Assembly (NCBI RefSeq): GCF_018619335.1
Contig: NZ_JAHHDX010000117.1
Span: 44,942-108,941 of the forward strand
DNA from: Alteromonas sp. ALT199
Lineage (GTDB): Bacteria > Pseudomonadota > Gammaproteobacteria > Enterobacterales > Alteromonadaceae
Direction of reading: 5' to 3'
DNA length: 64,000 nucleotides
Part shown: in pieces, positions 41,599-52,158 of the stretch
Numbering within the stretch: position 1 is the stretch's first letter
Layout: each line of letters opens with the position of its first letter
The notes under the pieces: model-generated
What the model saw: only the letters and a program-made list of their open reading frames with translations
The model's database searches: none
What the model was told of the DNA's origin: nothing
Program-made: the position numbers and the translations under genes

Positions 41599-42440
41599 GT
41601 GTTTCACCTATCGTAATCAAAGTTGGTGGTGCATTGCTTGACGATGCAGCAGCAATGACACGCTTATTTTTAAGCGTAAAAGAAGTTCAAGCCGCGCGCC
41701 CCGTAGTGGTAGTGCACGGTGGCGGCCCGTTAGTCGAAACCCTAATGGCAAGTCTTGGTCTTCAAAGTACAAAAATTGATGGCCTTCGCGTTACTCCCGA
41801 TGAACACATGCCTTATATTTGTGGCGCACTTGCAGGCTCAGCGAACAAACAGCTTTGTGCTGCGGCACTTGCAACGGGTATTACTCCAGTAGGTTTATCG
41901 CTGCTAGACGGAAATATGGTGGTCTGCGAACCACTGGCTGATCAATATGGTGCGGTAGGTGTGCCTTCAACCGCTGATGCTTCGTTTTTACAAAACGTAC
42001 TAGCGCAGTCGACACTTCCAGTAATTAGCTCTATTGGCTCAAGCCCTCAAGGTAGATTACTCAATGTAAATGCAGATCAAGCTGCCACGGTTATCGCCGA
42101 ATTGCTTAACGCGGAGCTTTTATTACTTTCCAATGTTGAAGGTGTACTTGACTGTGATAAATCGCTAATTAGTGAACTTAACGCCGCAAGCATTGCGAAA
42201 TATGCAGATGAAGGCGTGATCACTGACGGAATGAAAGTAAAAGTAGATGCGGCACTTGCGTCTGCAGAAAGCCTAGACCGCGCAGTTTACATTGCAAGCT
42301 GGGCAGCTGATATCAACGATATTTTAAATAAGAAAACGGGTACACAAATACTGCCCGCAGCTCTGACAAATACAAAGTCGACAAACGCTGATTTACCCCA
42401 AACCGACTTTACAAAAGGCAATGCCGGAGAAGTACAATGA
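41595..42440 (+). CDS. argB: Acetylglutamate kinase
   Basis: This 281-residue amino acid kinase phosphorylates N-acetylglutamate. Motifs: '[11 protein letters not shown]', '[14 protein letters not shown]', '[20 protein letters not shown]' and '[13 protein letters not shown]'. It overlaps argC by 4 nt (ATGA) and argF by 4 nt. The last ~25 residues are a polar extension not present in the ~258-residue E. coli enzyme. Confidence 0.95.
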   Translation: MSVSPIVIKVGGALLDDAAAMTRLFLSVKEVQAARPVVVVHGGGPLVETLMASLGLQSTKIDGLRVTPDEHMPYICGALAGSANKQLCAAALATGITPVGLSLLDGNMVVCEPLADQYGAVGVPSTADASFLQNVLAQSTLPVISSIGSSPQGRLLNVNADQAATVIAELLNAELLLLSNVEGVLDCDKSLISELNAASIAKYADEGVITDGMKVKVDAALASAESLDRAVYIASWAADINDILNKKTGTQILPAALTNTKSTNADLPQTDFTKGNAGEVQ

Positions 42441-43348
42441 AACAGGACCTACTCACCTTTGCAGACTGGACACCAGACGCAATGAAAAACTTGCTGCAAT
42501 TGGCTGTAGAAATTAAACAAGCGCCAGCAAGTTACAGCAATGTGCTAGCGGGAAAATCAATTGTTGCCCTGTTTGAAAAGCCGTCATTGCGAACCCGCGT
42601 AAGCTTTGATATTGGTATCAACAAGCTTGGCGGCCACATGGTGTACTTAGATGCACAGTCGGGCAAATTAGCAGGTCGAGAAGATGCAGTGGATACTGCT
42701 GCTAACCTAGCCTGCTGGGCTGACGCTATCGTAGCTCGCGTGTTTTCGCACGAAACGTTAGAAACCTTTTCTCAGGCAGCAAATGTGCCAGTAGTTAACG
42801 CGCTGTGCGATAAATACCACCCATGCCAAGGCCTTGCCGATTACCTCACTATGTTTGAACGCTTTGGCAAGACCGAGGGTCTTACCATGGCTTACGTAGG
42901 CGATGGCAATAATGTGACCCATTCATTACTAATCGTTGGTGCGCTTTTAGGTTGCAACCAGGTTGTAGTGACACCAGAAGGTCACGAAGCGACGCCTGAA
43001 ATTGTGGCACAAGCCAAAGCGATCGCCGAGAAAACCGGTGTATCGATTGTTGAAAGTACAGAGCTTAGTGCTGCTAACGGCGCAGACGTTATCTATGCGG
43101 ATACATGGCTTTCAATGGGTGACGATACACCGCTTGAGGTGATCAAAGAGAAGTTCATGCCTTATCAGGTAAATGAAGCGTTAATGGAGGCAACGGGTGC
43201 AAGCTACGTCATGCATTGCCAGCCTGCCCATCGCGATTTAGAAATAACAGGCTCGTTAATTGATAGTGATAAGTCGCTATTAATGCAGCAAGCCGAAAAT
43301 AGAATGCATGGCCAAAACGCCATTCTTACTCAATTACTTAATGCCTAA
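42437..43348 (+). CDS. argF: Ornithine carbamoyltransferase family enzyme (short form)
   Basis: This 303-residue transcarbamylase has the carbamoyl-phosphate loop SLRTR (50-54; STRTR in most OTCases), '[15 protein letters not shown]', '[11 protein letters not shown]' and a substrate loop HCQP at 260-263, where classical OTCases have HCLP. E. coli ArgF is ~334 residues. The overall pattern fits ornithine carbamoyltransferase; because the altered Leu-to-Gln sits in the ornithine-binding loop, an acylated substrate cannot be fully excluded. It overlaps argB by ATGA. Confidence 0.9.
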   Translation: MKQDLLTFADWTPDAMKNLLQLAVEIKQAPASYSNVLAGKSIVALFEKPSLRTRVSFDIGINKLGGHMVYLDAQSGKLAGREDAVDTAANLACWADAIVARVFSHETLETFSQAANVPVVNALCDKYHPCQGLADYLTMFERFGKTEGLTMAYVGDGNNVTHSLLIVGALLGCNQVVVTPEGHEATPEIVAQAKAIAEKTGVSIVESTELSAANGADVIYADTWLSMGDDTPLEVIKEKFMPYQVNEALMEATGASYVMHCQPAHRDLEITGSLIDSDKSLLMQQAENRMHGQNAILTQLLNA

Positions 43349-43385
43349 AAAGGCACCTAAAAAGACGCTTAAAAGGTTTACTTAG

Positions 43386-44591
43386 ATGCAAAATGTTAAA
43401 AAAATCGTACTAGCCTATTCAGGCGGGCTTGATACATCAGCCATCATTCCATGGCTTAAAGAAAACTATGGCTGTGAAGTTGTCGCATTTGCGGCAGATG
43501 TGGGCCAAGGTGATGAAGAGCTAGAAGGTCTTCATGAAAAAGCCATCGCGTCTGGCGCGAGCGAATGCCACATTGTTGATTTGAAAGAAGAGTTCGTAAG
43601 CGAATATATCTTCCCAACTATCACCACTGGTGCGGTATACGAAGGCGAATATTTACTTGGTACGTCAATGGCACGCCCGGTAATCGCAAAGGCGCAAGTT
43701 GAGATTGCCCGCAAAGTGGGCGCGGACGCGCTATGTCACGGTTGTACCGGTAAAGGTAACGACCAGGTGCGTTTTGAAAGCACCTTTGCCGCGCTTGCCC
43801 CAGATCTTACCGTTATCGCGCCATGGCGTGAGTGGGATATGGTAAGCCGCGAAGACTTGCTTGCTTACCTAGCCGAGCGCAATATTGCGACAACAGCGTC
43901 TGCCACAAAAATTTACAGCCGTGATGCCAACGCATGGCACATTTCACACGAAGGCGGCGAGCTTGAAGATCCATGGCAAGAGCCTACCAAGCAAGTGTGG
44001 ACCATGACGGTTGACCCTGAAGATGCCCCTGATGCCCCTGAGCGCGTAACCCTGTCTTTTGACGAAGGTAAGCTGACCCACGTTGATGGTGAAGCATTAT
44101 CGCCTTATCAAGCACTTGTTAAACTAAACACAGTAGCAGCAGCGCACGGTGTTGGACGTATCGACATTGTTGAAAACCGCCTTGTAGGCATGAAGTCTCG
44201 TGGCTGTTATGAAACCCCTGGAGGCACTGTATTACTTAAAGCGTATAAAGCGCTAGAAACCATGGTGTTAGATAAAGCAGCACTTAAATACCGCGAGCAG
44301 ATTGGTCTTGAATTCTCACACGTTATGTACGATGGTCGTTGGTTTACTGCCCTTAACGATGCACTGCTTGCTGGTGCTGCGTCTTTTGCTAAGAAAGTAA
44401 CGGGTGATATTGTCGTTAAGCTTTATAAAGGCCAAGCTACCGTTACCCAGCGTAAATCGCCAAACAGCCTTTACTCTGAAGACTTTGCTACCTTTGGTGC
44501 TGACGATGTTTACGACCAGAAACACGCTGAGGGCTTTATCCGCTTATTCAGCCTTTCAAGTCGTATTGAAGCACTAAAAAATCAAGGTTAA
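43386..44591 (+). CDS. argG: Argininosuccinate synthase
   Basis: This 401-residue enzyme joins citrulline and aspartate using ATP. It has the P-loop-like '[19 protein letters not shown]', '[13 protein letters not shown]' and '[16 protein letters not shown]'. Length is that of the common ~400-residue bacterial type. It lies 37 nt after argF. Confidence 0.97.
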   Translation: MQNVKKIVLAYSGGLDTSAIIPWLKENYGCEVVAFAADVGQGDEELEGLHEKAIASGASECHIVDLKEEFVSEYIFPTITTGAVYEGEYLLGTSMARPVIAKAQVEIARKVGADALCHGCTGKGNDQVRFESTFAALAPDLTVIAPWREWDMVSREDLLAYLAERNIATTASATKIYSRDANAWHISHEGGELEDPWQEPTKQVWTMTVDPEDAPDAPERVTLSFDEGKLTHVDGEALSPYQALVKLNTVAAAHGVGRIDIVENRLVGMKSRGCYETPGGTVLLKAYKALETMVLDKAALKYREQIGLEFSHVMYDGRWFTALNDALLAGAASFAKKVTGDIVVKLYKGQATVTQRKSPNSLYSEDFATFGADDVYDQKHAEGFIRLFSLSSRIEALKNQG

Positions 44592-44600
44592 TTGTATCCC

Positions 44601-44626
44601 GCGCGTAGTTTTTAGTCGCTACGCGC
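44601..44626 (+). other. Hairpin in the argG-argH gap
   Basis: GCGCGTAG (44601-44608) pairs with CTACGCGC (44619-44626) around a 10-nt loop; no T run follows, so it is more likely an RNA processing or stability element than a terminator. Confidence 0.5.
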
Positions 44627-44665
44627 AGGTAGCAAAGACATAAAACAGTATTTAAGGAGCATCAC

Positions 44666-46048
44666 ATGGCGTTGTGGGGTGGCCGGTTCGAGTCCGGTGC
44701 AAGTAGTATGTTTAAACAGGTTAACGACTCGCTGCCGTTTGACCAAGTTATGGCAAGCCAAGATATCCAAGGCTCTATCAGCTGGTCCCGTGCGCTGCAT
44801 AAAGCAGGCGTACTAACCGCTGACGAACAAGCCCAGCTTGAAGCAGCACTTAGCGAGTTGAAAGCAAAAGCTGATGCAGGTGAATTAGACTTTAACGCAT
44901 CGAGCGAAGAAGATATTCATAGCTTTGTAGAAGCTGCGCTTATTGAAAAGCTTGGTGACATTGGTCGTAAACTTCACACCGGGCGAAGCCGAAACGACCA
45001 AGTGGCCACAGACTTTCGCCTTTGGGTACGCGAGCATATTGCCTCACTTCGCGCAGATGTTTTAGGTGTTATTAAATCACTTCTAAATGCCGCAAGCCGT
45101 CATCAAGAAGCCATTATCCCAGGTTACACTCACCTACAACGTGCACAGCCTATTCACTTTGCACACTGGTGCTTAGCGTATGTTGAAATGCTAAAGCGTG
45201 ACTTAAGTCGTTTAGACGACCTTAAAGTGCGTATGAATCAGTGCCCTTTAGGATCAGGCGCGCTAGCAGGCACCACGTTTCCTGTAGACCGCCACGCTAT
45301 TGCAGAGGAACTGGGCTTTGACTCTCCGTGCCTAAATAGCCTAGATGCCGTGTCGGACAGAGACTTTGTGCTAGAGCTTTTATTTGTAGCCAGCACCAGC
45401 ATGATGCACTTGTCACGTCTTGCTGAAGATATGATTTTTTATAACTCTGGTGAAGCTGGGTTCTTACAGTTAGGCGATAGCGTGACCTCAGGTTCATCGC
45501 TTATGCCACAGAAGAAAAACCCGGACGCGCTAGAGCTTATGCGCGGTAAATGTGGTCGTGTATTCGGCTCATTACAAGCACTTTTAGTTACTATGAAGGG
45601 CCTGCCTCTTGCGTATAACAAAGATATGCAAGAAGACAAAGAAGGCGCTATCGATACGGTAAATCAGTGGCATATTTGCTTATGCATAGCCAGCGAAGTG
45701 CTCGACTCATTGCAACTTAATGAAGAACGCTGTCGTACTGCAGCAACCCAAGGCTTTTCTAATGCAACCGAGCTTGCCGATTATCTGGTAGGCAAAGGTG
45801 TACCGTTTAGAACAGGCCACGATATCGCGGGTCGTGTAGTGCTTCAGGCGATAGATAAAGGCTGTGCTATTGAAGATTTGCCGCTAAGCGACATGCAGGC
45901 AATTTGCGATAAAATCGAAGACGATGTTTATCCAGTACTTCAATTGGAATACGGTGTAAACCAGCGCAACATCCTTGGTGGAACCAGCAAAGAAACAGTT
46001 ACTAAAGCACTGTATCAAGAGTTGGAAGATTTGGATAAGCAAGGGTAG
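44666..46048 (+). CDS. argH: Argininosuccinate lyase
   Basis: This 460-residue fumarase-superfamily enzyme cleaves argininosuccinate to arginine and fumarate. Signature 'GSSLMPQKKNPDALELMRGK'; also 'HTGRSRNDQVATDFRLW' and 'GYTHLQRAQPIHFAHW'. Unlike Vibrio-type ArgH(A) fusions it ends before argA, which follows separately after 18 nt. Confidence 0.97.
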   Translation: MALWGGRFESGASSMFKQVNDSLPFDQVMASQDIQGSISWSRALHKAGVLTADEQAQLEAALSELKAKADAGELDFNASSEEDIHSFVEAALIEKLGDIGRKLHTGRSRNDQVATDFRLWVREHIASLRADVLGVIKSLLNAASRHQEAIIPGYTHLQRAQPIHFAHWCLAYVEMLKRDLSRLDDLKVRMNQCPLGSGALAGTTFPVDRHAIAEELGFDSPCLNSLDAVSDRDFVLELLFVASTSMMHLSRLAEDMIFYNSGEAGFLQLGDSVTSGSSLMPQKKNPDALELMRGKCGRVFGSLQALLVTMKGLPLAYNKDMQEDKEGAIDTVNQWHICLCIASEVLDSLQLNEERCRTAATQGFSNATELADYLVGKGVPFRTGHDIAGRVVLQAIDKGCAIEDLPLSDMQAICDKIEDDVYPVLQLEYGVNQRNILGGTSKETVTKALYQELEDLDKQG

Positions 46049-46066
46049 CGGTAAGGAACTACTTAG

Positions 46067-47377
46067 ATGGTACTAGCGCAGCAAGATGGCATAAAACTGT
46101 TTCGCAGTTCACTGCCATACATTAATGCTCATCAGGGAAAAACCTTTGTATTGATGTTCGGTGGCGAAGCCATTGAACATCCTAATTTCCCCAACATTAT
46201 TCAAGACATCGCTCTATTGAACAGCCTTGGCGTACGTGTGGTAGTGGTGCACGGTGCCAGACCACAAATAGACCAGCGCGTTGCGTTACGCAGTATAGAA
46301 GGCCGCTTCGAAAACGGCGTACGCATTACTGATAAGCAGACCCTTGAATGTGTAAAAGACGCCGCAGGCTCGGTTCGTTCGCAGGTAGAAGCCTTGCTGA
46401 CTATGGGTTTACCGAACTCACCGATGCACGGCGCGCAAATACGCGTGTGCTCGGGTAACTTGGTAGTAGCCAAACCTATGGGCGTACGAGGCGGTGTAGA
46501 CTTTGAAAATACGGGTCTAGTGCGTCGTATCGATACTACCGGCATTAACGACCACTTAAACGACGGCTCGATTGTGTTGTTATCGCCTATGGGCTATTCA
46601 TCAACGGGAGAAGTATTTAACTTGTCTCACGAAGATGTAGCTACCCAGGCAGCTATTGCCCTTAAGGCCGACAAGCTTATTGTGTTTTCAAACTATGATG
46701 GCGTATACAACCGCGACGGAAGATTACTTCGAACCATAGAACGTCCTCAGTTAGAACAGCTAACTCTAGCAGGTGATATAACCACCGAAGATACGGTACT
46801 AAGCGCGCTTACCACCAGTGTAGCTGCTGGGGTTCCACGTGCGCACTGTATCAGTTTTGAAAAAGACGGGGCTCTGCTTCAGGAATTGTTCACCCGCGAC
46901 GGGACTGGCTCGCTTGTAATGGAGCACCATTACGAGCAATTGCGGGCGGCAACCATCGAGGATGTAGGCGGTATTTTAAAACTAATAAAGCCCTTAGAAG
47001 AAAGCGGCGTGTTAGTGAAGCGTTCACGCGAGCGTTTAGAGAACGAAATTAACCAGTTCATAGTGATTGTGCGCGACGGTATGATCATCGCCTGTGCGGC
47101 TTTGTACTTGTACCCAGAAGATGGCTGTGCTGAATTAGCCTGTGTGGCAACCCACCAAGACTATCGCGGCAAAAACCGTGGTGAACGGATTTTAGATGAA
47201 GTGCGCACGCGTGCTAAAGAAGCAGATATTGACCGTATCTTTGTACTAACGACGGTAACGGCACACTGGTTTTTAGAACAAGGGTTTGAGCCAGCAGACA
47301 TTAGTGCTTTACCTGCCGTGAAAAAAGAGCTGTACAACTTTCAGCGTAATTCTAAGGTATTTACGCTGACGGTCTAA
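46067..47377 (+). CDS. argA: N-acetylglutamate synthase (amino acid kinase fold + GNAT)
   Basis: This 436-residue classical ArgA acetylates glutamate, the first and arginine-inhibited step. The N-terminal kinase-like domain (~20-290) carries 'VLMFGGEAIEHPNFPNI' and 'VVVVHGARPQID'; the C-terminal GNAT domain has 'ACVATHQDYRGKNRGERIL' and 'FVLTTVTAHWFLEQGF'. Last gene of argCBFGHA, so the operon encodes entry and exit of the pathway, lacking only argD and argE. Confidence 0.96.
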   Translation: MVLAQQDGIKLFRSSLPYINAHQGKTFVLMFGGEAIEHPNFPNIIQDIALLNSLGVRVVVVHGARPQIDQRVALRSIEGRFENGVRITDKQTLECVKDAAGSVRSQVEALLTMGLPNSPMHGAQIRVCSGNLVVAKPMGVRGGVDFENTGLVRRIDTTGINDHLNDGSIVLLSPMGYSSTGEVFNLSHEDVATQAAIALKADKLIVFSNYDGVYNRDGRLLRTIERPQLEQLTLAGDITTEDTVLSALTTSVAAGVPRAHCISFEKDGALLQELFTRDGTGSLVMEHHYEQLRAATIEDVGGILKLIKPLEESGVLVKRSRERLENEINQFIVIVRDGMIIACAALYLYPEDGCAELACVATHQDYRGKNRGERILDEVRTRAKEADIDRIFVLTTVTAHWFLEQGFEPADISALPAVKKELYNFQRNSKVFTLTV

Positions 47378-47393
47378 TCTGTCAATTCAGGTC

Positions 47394-47440
47394 ATACGAA
47401 ACACTAATTTATCAAATAATATGGTGTTTCGTATGTTTTT
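47394..47440 (+). terminator. Terminator of the arg operon
   Basis: ATACGAAACAC (47394-47404) pairs perfectly with GTGTTTCGTAT (47424-47434), followed by GTTTTTG. It lies 16 nt after argA. Confidence 0.88.
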
Positions 47441-47579
47441 GTAACATATTGTGAAAATTAACATTAATCCTTCCTAATGCCTATCCCTAGCACTATTTAG
47501 CGGTTATATTAACTCATCTAATTACGTGAATTAGTTTCAACTGTTTGTATTGAACTAATACTAGTCCAGCGGTTTTATA

Positions 47580-49817
47580 GTGATATCTCGCGCATTAAAA
47601 ATAATAAAAAACTACCTTCTACTTAACGACGACAACTTAAAAACAACTGACGCTAATATATGGCGGCTTAGCGTGCTACGGTCGATATTAGTTATCGGTG
47701 TCATTCTTACATCAGCCATTGTTGTCCATTCATCCTATACCGCTTATGTTCAAGAACTCTATTATGTTCTTTACTTAACGACAGGGTTTACCGCCTTCCT
47801 TTTTGCAACACTCTCTATAGGCTTAAAACACATAAAAATAGCTTCAGCGTTTTTAGTTTTAGTCGTTGTTGCAGCTTCACTGTGTATTTTGTTTTTTACT
47901 ACCGATTTAATTTCAGCTCAATACGGCTTACTCTTTCTTTTCACACTTCCTATTATTGTTCGTATTTTATACGGTATAAAAGCATCAATTATTACTATGC
48001 TTTTAAACCTTGTTCCCTATTTTCTTTTAGTTACCAAAACTAAAGTTTCACCTTTGTTTGGTATAGATATTACATTACCCGATACGCACACTTATCTGGC
48101 TTCATTACTATTCTTATTCTTTAATTTCTGTATCCCAATTGCTGTATTACGTGTCATGTCTTCGTTAGAAAAGCAGTCTGAACACAATCAATTACAAAGC
48201 AGGAAACTCGACAAGATAGTAAAAGGGTACCAAGAAATATTTAATAACGGGGGCACTCCCTCGTTTTTTTGTGATGAACAAGGGCGAATACTGCAAGCAA
48301 ATAAAGCAGCTAGAACCCTAGTTAAAAAATTTCGCCCTAATTGTGAATACATTCAAGACCTGTTTTCTTTGAGCTTGCCTATAACACATGGAGTTAATCA
48401 AACTGCTTCAATCTATAATAACCCTGAACAAGAATTTGAAATCCAGCCAGCTAGCTTAATGCACCATAAAAAACAGCTCATTCATTGCCATGACTTGTCT
48501 GTAAATAAAAAAAATCTGCTGGAATTCGATGCGTACAAAAAGCAGCAGTACGAAAAGCACTACTTTAATGAACTTACAGGTTTAAAGAACCATCACTTTT
48601 GGAAACAGATGGAAACTAGCGATAGCATTGTGAACCAACATATAGTGCTATTAAAGCTGGCTAACCTTCGCGAAATGAATCTTCAGTATGGCTATAGTCA
48701 AGGCGATAAACTTTTGATAAAAGTGACATCGCAGCTACAAAACGAACTCTCTAACTGCGCGAGGCTCTATCACTTTCCCGGCGCGAAATTTTTATTTACT
48801 CTGAACGCCAAGCAATTATTTTCTAGTTCTATCGAACATTTTTTAACTCGAAAACTGCCGAATACTATCACTGTTACCTCGAATAATGTCAGTGTTGAAC
48901 ACACGTTGAAATGGCGTGTAGGGCATTATCATGTTAGTCGTGAAATAAGCCCTGATGCCGCAGCTGAGTGCTGCGCTATTGCATTAAGCCAAAGCAGTGA
49001 ATTGTCGCCCTACATGTCTTTTAGTATTAATACGGTGAAGTCTATTAGGGAAAATACTCAACAAAAAGATAAAGTAAAAGCGCTTATTGATAATGGCTGC
49101 CTTGCGATTTATCTACAGCCCCAGGTGTCAATCGATGAAACTATTATCGGTTTTGAAGTCCTTGCGCGTTTAAAAGACCTATCGACTGGGTCGATATTAC
49201 AGCCCCATCATTTTCTCTTTTTGATAGAAGCGAACGGTTGGGAGGTGTTGTTTACTCAAAAGGTTATCGACGCAACTCTGTCACTTCTTGATACGTGGCC
49301 TGCTAGCCTACCGCAAGTGCCTATCGCTATTAACCTATCTGGCCCTGAACTATTAAATGACTTTTTCTACGAAAAGCTTTTACGCCGCTTTTCAGAAAGC
49401 CCAGAACTATGCCAAAAATTAAAGCTAGAGCTCACTGAAACCTCGGTACTGGCAAGCCACAGTGAAACAAAGCGTCGTCTAACCTCTTTAGCTAACGTAG
49501 GTGCGACAATTATTATCGATGACTTTGGAACAGGTCACGCTTCCCTCTCTCAGCTGATAGACATGTCAGCAAGTGTCATGAAAGTTGATAGGGAGTTTGT
49601 TGACCGTGTGGAAACTTCTGAACGACACCGAAAAATCGTTCAGATGACTTTAGATCTAGCGAAGAGTTTAGAAATGCAGACAATCGCAGAGGGTGTAGAA
49701 ACGCGTGCCCAGTTGGCAGTGCTAAAACAGATGGGGTTTAAACATTTTCAGGGTTACCTTTTCGGTAAACCGGCTCCCGTCGAACACTGGATTAGCGAAT
49801 CAAAAGTGCAGGAGTAA
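47580..49817 (+). CDS. Membrane GGDEF-EAL protein, likely c-di-GMP phosphodiesterase
   Basis: This 745-residue protein has about six N-terminal spans (~30-200), a PAS-like region (~210-320), a degenerate GGDEF domain in which the active site reads 'HFPGAKFLF', and a C-terminal EAL domain. The EAL signature is EVL ('GFEVLARLKD'); other catalytic elements are present: 'KLELTETSVL', 'IIDDFGTGHASLSQL', 'VMKVDREFVDRV' and 'IAEGVETRAQL'. Phosphodiesterase activity is thus likely and cyclase activity unlikely. The GTG start has a poor ribosome site. Confidence 0.87.
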   Translation: MISRALKIIKNYLLLNDDNLKTTDANIWRLSVLRSILVIGVILTSAIVVHSSYTAYVQELYYVLYLTTGFTAFLFATLSIGLKHIKIASAFLVLVVVAASLCILFFTTDLISAQYGLLFLFTLPIIVRILYGIKASIITMLLNLVPYFLLVTKTKVSPLFGIDITLPDTHTYLASLLFLFFNFCIPIAVLRVMSSLEKQSEHNQLQSRKLDKIVKGYQEIFNNGGTPSFFCDEQGRILQANKAARTLVKKFRPNCEYIQDLFSLSLPITHGVNQTASIYNNPEQEFEIQPASLMHHKKQLIHCHDLSVNKKNLLEFDAYKKQQYEKHYFNELTGLKNHHFWKQMETSDSIVNQHIVLLKLANLREMNLQYGYSQGDKLLIKVTSQLQNELSNCARLYHFPGAKFLFTLNAKQLFSSSIEHFLTRKLPNTITVTSNNVSVEHTLKWRVGHYHVSREISPDAAAECCAIALSQSSELSPYMSFSINTVKSIRENTQQKDKVKALIDNGCLAIYLQPQVSIDETIIGFEVLARLKDLSTGSILQPHHFLFLIEANGWEVLFTQKVIDATLSLLDTWPASLPQVPIAINLSGPELLNDFFYEKLLRRFSESPELCQKLKLELTETSVLASHSETKRRLTSLANVGATIIIDDFGTGHASLSQLIDMSASVMKVDREFVDRVETSERHRKIVQMTLDLAKSLEMQTIAEGVETRAQLAVLKQMGFKHFQGYLFGKPAPVEHWISESKVQE

Positions 49818-49914
49818 CTAAAATTCCAACGATTTGGTTAAACGTAATATGCGTTTATCACTAATTGTAATAAATCTTTTTGTTGCAAACTCTGTTTAAC
49901 AAAGCTTTACTGGT

Positions 49915-50817
49915 ATGACCAGACAAGAGTTAAAGAGTAAGGTACACCTAGTGAGCATCCCAAAGCCTAACAATATTACTGTTACGTGCAAGGACAGCAT
50001 AAGTTTAAGCGCAACGCTTTTCACCCCTAAGCAGTCAGTGAAGGCAGCAGTCATGATTGGCCCTGCTACGGGTATCAAACGTCAATTCTATAGTGCGTTT
50101 GCTACCTATTTATGTGACCAAGGGTATGGCGTTATCACTTTTGATAACAGAGGCATTGGAGGGTCGGCAAAAGGCAGCGCTACACAAAGTGATGCATCGC
50201 TAGTAACCTGGGGTGAGCAAGATATGCCGGCGGTGTTAGAGACACTAAAGTTTCACTTCCCTAATGTGCCTTATTTTCTTGTTGGTCATAGCGCAGGAGG
50301 TCAGCTACTAGGTTTGATGCATAACGTACATGACCTCACTGCTTTTTGTAACTTTGGTAGTTCATCAGGTAGCTTGCGAAACATGCGTAAAAGCTATTTG
50401 CTTAAAGCTCACTTTTTCATGAATTTTTATATACCCGTGAGTAATTTACTATTCGGCCATACTAAATCCCAGTGGGTCGGTATGGGCGAGCCATTACCTA
50501 AAAAAGTGGCGCGCCAATGGCAAAAATGGTGTAACGGTAAAGGTTACGTAAAAACAGGGTTTGGCAGTGATGTTAACCAGCACCACTACGACACCATTCA
50601 AATGCCTTCTAAGTGGTTACTCGCCAAGGACGACGACATTGCTAACATTCACAACGTCCACGATATGATTAGCGTTTTCCCCAATATGGAAGCTGAGGTG
50701 GAGGAACTCGATCCTCATGCTAATAACGTAAAAGAAATAGGCCACATGAAGTTTTTCTCACGGAAATGTCAGCACTTATGGCCTAAAGTTACTGAGTATT
50801 TTAATCAATACGTGTGA
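49915..50817 (+). CDS. Alpha/beta hydrolase of unknown substrate
   Basis: This 300-residue serine hydrolase has 'GPATGIKRQFY' (oxyanion region), 'ITFDNRGIGGS', nucleophile elbow GHSAGG with Ser126, Asp in 'LAKDDDIAN' and a late His in 'KEIGHMKFFS'. No signal peptide. A decayed partial copy of the C-terminal half lies at about 57.0-57.4 kb. Substrate not predictable. Confidence 0.85.
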   Translation: MTRQELKSKVHLVSIPKPNNITVTCKDSISLSATLFTPKQSVKAAVMIGPATGIKRQFYSAFATYLCDQGYGVITFDNRGIGGSAKGSATQSDASLVTWGEQDMPAVLETLKFHFPNVPYFLVGHSAGGQLLGLMHNVHDLTAFCNFGSSSGSLRNMRKSYLLKAHFFMNFYIPVSNLLFGHTKSQWVGMGEPLPKKVARQWQKWCNGKGYVKTGFGSDVNQHHYDTIQMPSKWLLAKDDDIANIHNVHDMISVFPNMEAEVEELDPHANNVKEIGHMKFFSRKCQHLWPKVTEYFNQYV

Positions 50818-51026
50818 TCTCGACTTCTAACGAGCGCTTATATTTAAAACGCTCGAAATCAACACAGGTGCTCGGGTTGCACGCTAAATGGCTACTGGAA
50901 AAACGTTCTGAAGTTCAACTTCGTTGGTCAAACGTAGCCTAAGTTTAGCGTGTTAATTGGCGATTACTTGTATGAAGTACACTGTTTTTTGCAATCTATA
51001 TGCGACACCTTGTACGCTTTCAATTC

Positions 51027-52142
51027 TCACCCTTCAAGTGTGTATATCCTTCCTTCGTTCGATGGAATTTGACCTTGTTGATGTTGGCTAAAATCTTCCT
51101 GCAAGGCTGCCAACCCGTCGAACTCCTTAACCTTAAGCCAACCGGCGCTCCATGCAATGGCTTTTGATACAAAGCCGCTACTCAACTTCTGGTACTCGGC
51201 AGGCCCAATATCAGACATACGCTGCTGTATATGAGCAGGAGCAAAGAAAAATTCTTCATCGCTTGCGGGCTCAACGTTTTGCCAATGAGTAAGCCCAACG
51301 TTGATGTATCTGGTTAGGAGCGCGCCAAGTCTATGTTTAATTGACTCTTTGACCTTAGCATTACCGGACATGTCGACCACAACGGTGCTTTTCAATTGCA
51401 ACATTTCCAGTTTTTCATAGCTAATAACTTCGCTGTATACACCTAACGCTTCTAGGGATGCAACACGCTTTTCAGAGGTTACCCCTATAGCGTCTATGCC
51501 CGCTTCTTTCAATGCAAAAGCAAGCCCTAAACTGGTTTTGCTTGAAGCACTTAATACCAATAACTGTTCTCGTTGGGCAGCTGGTATAGTATCGACCACT
51601 TCTGATAAACAGTAAGACGTTGCATAAAGCGGCCACAGCAACATCTGATAGTTTTCTTGCTCGTGCTGCTTGGTGTTAACTTCAGCGTTTGCATTATTCG
51701 CTTGTACTGGAAGAGGACGATAGACGTTATAACCTTGCGGCAACTTCAAACGATGAGGACTACAGTCAATTAGGTTGCTGCTATTAACCGTGGTGTTGCT
51801 CATGATCAAGTACTCAGCGGGAGGGAAATAACCTAAAAAACGACTTCCTACTTCTACCTCATCGTTATTAGAGCTAATTACTTGACCAACACCCCATACT
51901 GGAATAACACCCCAGCTCTCATCACTGCTAGTGTTAAGAGCTGGAAAAAACTTCCAATAACCAAGCTTGTCACCCACCATATAATAGGTCAGGTTATTGG
52001 CAGTAAACGCAAACCTTTCAATTTTGATTACTACGCTTTTTGTCTTTCCAATATCCTCTATCTGCGCACTATCAAGGCTATCTTCTGTTTGCATTATTCG
52101 AAAGCGGTTTGGGTTTGTTTTGTCTATTTGAAACTGTTTCAT
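51027..52142 (-). CDS. DUF2855 family protein
   Basis: This 371-residue protein resembles DUF2855, which has a medium-chain-dehydrogenase-like layout: an N-terminal GroES-like part ('WGVIPVWGVGQVISS', 'GSRFLGYFPPAEYLIM') and a nucleotide-binding-like part ('LLVLSASSKTSLGLAFALKE'). The catalytic role is unknown. It follows the split flavoprotein by 16 nt on the same strand, divergent from a TetR regulator, suggesting a two-gene detoxification or catabolic unit. Confidence 0.85.
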   Translation of the reverse strand: MKQFQIDKTNPNRFRIMQTEDSLDSAQIEDIGKTKSVVIKIERFAFTANNLTYYMVGDKLGYWKFFPALNTSSDESWGVIPVWGVGQVISSNNDEVEVGSRFLGYFPPAEYLIMSNTTVNSSNLIDCSPHRLKLPQGYNVYRPLPVQANNANAEVNTKQHEQENYQMLLWPLYATSYCLSEVVDTIPAAQREQLLVLSASSKTSLGLAFALKEAGIDAIGVTSEKRVASLEALGVYSEVISYEKLEMLQLKSTVVVDMSGNAKVKESIKHRLGALLTRYINVGLTHWQNVEPASDEEFFFAPAHIQQRMSDIGPAEYQKLSSGFVSKAIAWSAGWLKVKEFDGLAALQEDFSQHQQGQIPSNEGRIYTLEG

Positions 52143-52158
52143 TGTTATTTATAACCTT

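Noticed and set aside
50818..51026. Inverted repeat CGAGCG..CGCTCG after the hydrolase gene as terminator
   Set aside because: Only 6-bp arms and no T run in either direction.
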